Below the pieces are notes generated by a model, which ran no database searches, was not told the DNA's origin, and was given only the letters and a program-made list of their open reading frames with translations. Made by a program: the position numbers and the translations under genes. A stretch of DNA of 64,000 bases, taken from contig CP128433.1 of NCBI GenBank assembly GCA_032615215.1, forward strand, positions 2,563,501-2,627,500. Direction: 5' to 3'. Shown in pieces: positions 62,464 through 64,000 of the stretch. The stretch's first letter is position 1. Each line of letters begins with the position of its first letter. This stretch comes from Microbulbifer sp. MKSA007. Its GTDB lineage: Bacteria; Pseudomonadota; Gammaproteobacteria; Pseudomonadales; Cellvibrionaceae.

Positions 62464-63816
62464 TTAGTAATCTACAGTTGTTATTATAAAGTCACCTTCA
62501 ATTGTACCTTCACTATCCTGGTCAGTATAAGCAATCCAGGCTGCTGTCTCACTGGCAGCTGCCAGCTTACTTTTCAATGCGAGCGCTTCCATCATATTGC
62601 GAGGCACATCGAAGTGCCATTGAGTACCCAGTGCCTGACATTCACTTTCTCCATTCGACCAGGTAGACTTACTCGTAGTCAGTGACCACATAACAGGGTA
62701 ATTGATAGCGCCATCATCTTTTAAGTCGTTTACATGCAGTTCGCCATTTAACCGTCTCTTACAAGCAAATGAATAGGAACGATCACATTGGCGGTCATTA
62801 AAGCGCCCGTCGCTTCTGATAACAGCGCAGTCCTCTCCGTTACCATGATCATTGGGTTCTCCCTCTCCCCAAGACCATAGTCCTTTATTTTGAAATCTGC
62901 TGTCTGTAGCACTGACATCATAGTGTTCTACGGTGTTGATGCCGTCATCCCAGTTATCCAGGGAATCGTCATCGCCACTCTTCCAGTGTCTGTCCAGTCC
63001 ACCCCATCCATCGAATATTACATCGAATGACTCATTATCATCCCCAATATTGCTGTCATTTTTTGTCCAGAAAAATACGAATCTCTTTTTTCCATTTACA
63101 CCATCATGTTTACGGACTGTCTCCCGTGATAACTCTTGAGAGGGGAGTGAGGTTCGTTTATAGCTCGTGACTTCAATCCCATTGGGAAAGTCCTCTCTAT
63201 AGTCTTGGGGTGTGTAAATGTATTCCAGGCCTATCTGATCTATAAGATGATTTTTAAAAGTTACCTGGGCACCGGACGATACCGCATTTTCGATATGTAC
63301 GATTACTGTACGGTTAGTGCCATATTGATCCTGCTTGTAAGCCCAATCCCTCAAATCTCCCAATACAGTAGAGATAGGAACGCGTTGAGGATCAAGCCAG
63401 AAATTACAATAGAATGAGCCATGACAAAAATATTGTTCACCACTGAACTGATGCAGGTCCAGCTCAATAATTTCAGCACCAATATCAATTTGGTCTTTAA
63501 CCCTGGCAGATTGTTCAGAGCCTACCCAGATAGCACCATAGGCATCAGAGTTATAACTGTTGTGTGTTGCAAGGACTTGTGTATAGCGAATTGGTGTTGA
63601 GTAAGTCAGGCGCCGTTGTAGCTCGAGTGCATATTTTGCGTGGTCATTGGTACCTTGTTCTGTCTCGTAATCGTAATAGAGGTTGAATTGAACCAACATT
63701 GAATAGGGATCGGTCTTTGCAAATAGAGGTGTACTCATCAACGTTATATAACTAAATAGAGCGATACAAATCTTCTTTAGCCCTTTCGAGAGTGGCCATG
63801 AATAGTTTTTTTTCAT
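62464..63816 (-). CDS. Exported PI-PLC-like phosphodiesterase with C-type lectin domain
   Basis: A 450-residue protein with signal peptide (ICIALFSYITLMSTPLFA then KTD). The PI-PLC X-like domain has the two catalytic histidines in ATHNSYNSDAYG (His 85) and FCHGSFYCN (His 132), with IELDLHQ between. A C-type lectin fold follows: GEGEPNDHGNGEDCAVIRSD with DRQCDRSYSFACKR closing the disulfide, and probably part of a second one (SETAAWIAYTDQDSEG). It probably cleaves a phospholipid head group or glycolipid outside the cell after binding sugar. Fusion of these two domains is uncommon. Start ATG 63816. Confidence 0.8.
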   Translation of the reverse strand: MKKNYSWPLSKGLKKICIALFSYITLMSTPLFAKTDPYSMLVQFNLYYDYETEQGTNDHAKYALELQRRLTYSTPIRYTQVLATHNSYNSDAYGAIWVGSEQSARVKDQIDIGAEIIELDLHQFSGEQYFCHGSFYCNFWLDPQRVPISTVLGDLRDWAYKQDQYGTNRTVIVHIENAVSSGAQVTFKNHLIDQIGLEYIYTPQDYREDFPNGIEVTSYKRTSLPSQELSRETVRKHDGVNGKKRFVFFWTKNDSNIGDDNESFDVIFDGWGGLDRHWKSGDDDSLDNWDDGINTVEHYDVSATDSRFQNKGLWSWGEGEPNDHGNGEDCAVIRSDGRFNDRQCDRSYSFACKRRLNGELHVNDLKDDGAINYPVMWSLTTSKSTWSNGESECQALGTQWHFDVPRNMMEALALKSKLAAASETAAWIAYTDQDSEGTIEGDFIITTVDY

Positions 63817-64000
63817 TATTATTCCTACTGTTCGCCTGAGTTTGTTATTTTTTAAACAGATTTAATTGCGCTCTCTATTACGACTGCCGAGATAAAAGTA
63901 ATCGCATGCAGCAATACTTGCGTCTCTAAACGTATGAAGTTTATTTCTACCCATCTCCCTTGTGAGGTCGGATATCAGGAACTTCAATAATCTTCAAATG
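63817..64000. other. Right edge, no gene seen
   Basis: The last 184 bases contain the likely upstream region of the phosphodiesterase gene on the minus strand. No ORF of coding character is visible. Confidence 0.3.

Overview
The window looks like a chromosomal segment of a marine, non-enteric gammaproteobacterium, most likely of the Cellvibrionales/Microbulbifer type. This is an inference from gene content: an RHS polymorphic toxin locus, CsrA, a glutathione-dependent formaldehyde pathway with a LysR regulator, DbpA, a Cus-type metal pump, and many exported hypothetical proteins. No rRNA, tRNA or CRISPR array was found.

Region 1 (1-16.5 kb) is a graveyard of toxin and mobile DNA. An RHS gene open at the left edge carries a pretoxin segment, a C-terminal toxin tip and an overlapping immunity gene. 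It is followed by two decayed RHS copies (4589-6892 and about 11335-11590), an intact IS3-family element (6900-8131), orphan small membrane or exported proteins, three RAYT-type transposase remnants, a csrA paralogue with a conserved small upstream ORF, and a tandem pair of stand-alone condensation-type acyltransferases, the first broken by one base.

Region 2 (16.5-31 kb) holds an EamA transporter, a histone-deacetylase-like gene broken by one base and overlapping a papain-like protein gene, and a large Gly/Ser-linker lipoprotein. A second copy of the csrA unit follows. It is interrupted by a group II intron whose exact ends can be read by comparison with the first copy. Then come a TauE/SafE permease, a YopT-like cysteine protease (peptidase C58), an acyltransferase-like protein, a family 2 glycosyltransferase and an IS5-type MITE.

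Region 3 (31-44 kb) is mostly ordinary metabolism: a broken alpha/beta hydrolase, an SMP-30 protein, twin allophanate-hydrolase-C-like proteins, DUF1993, Tat-exported PhoD, an aldehyde dehydrogenase, the fghA-frmA formaldehyde detoxification pair with a divergent LysR regulator, a hydrolase/ABM monooxygenase pair divergent from a GlxA-type AraC regulator, and a DJ-1 protein.

Region 4 (44.3-50.9 kb) is an accessory island bounded by the 3' end of dbpA on one side and a decayed copy of the same dbpA end on the other. It holds small same-strand genes separated by attC-like inverted repeats, consistent with a decayed integron cassette array. Two of these small membrane-protein genes are split by IS3-family elements with 3-bp target duplications. 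Both can be rebuilt in frame on paper.

Region 5 (50.9-64 kb) has dbpA, a cusBA-type heavy-metal RND pump with a Cys-rich exported protein, two exported unknowns, an SDR, an IS5 transposase remnant, a DUF418 membrane protein and an exported PI-PLC/C-type-lectin fusion.

A pattern cuts across the window. At least six genes are broken by what looks like the loss of exactly one base in a G, C or T run. That suggests homopolymer miscalls in the assembly, or slippage, rather than six independent gene deaths.
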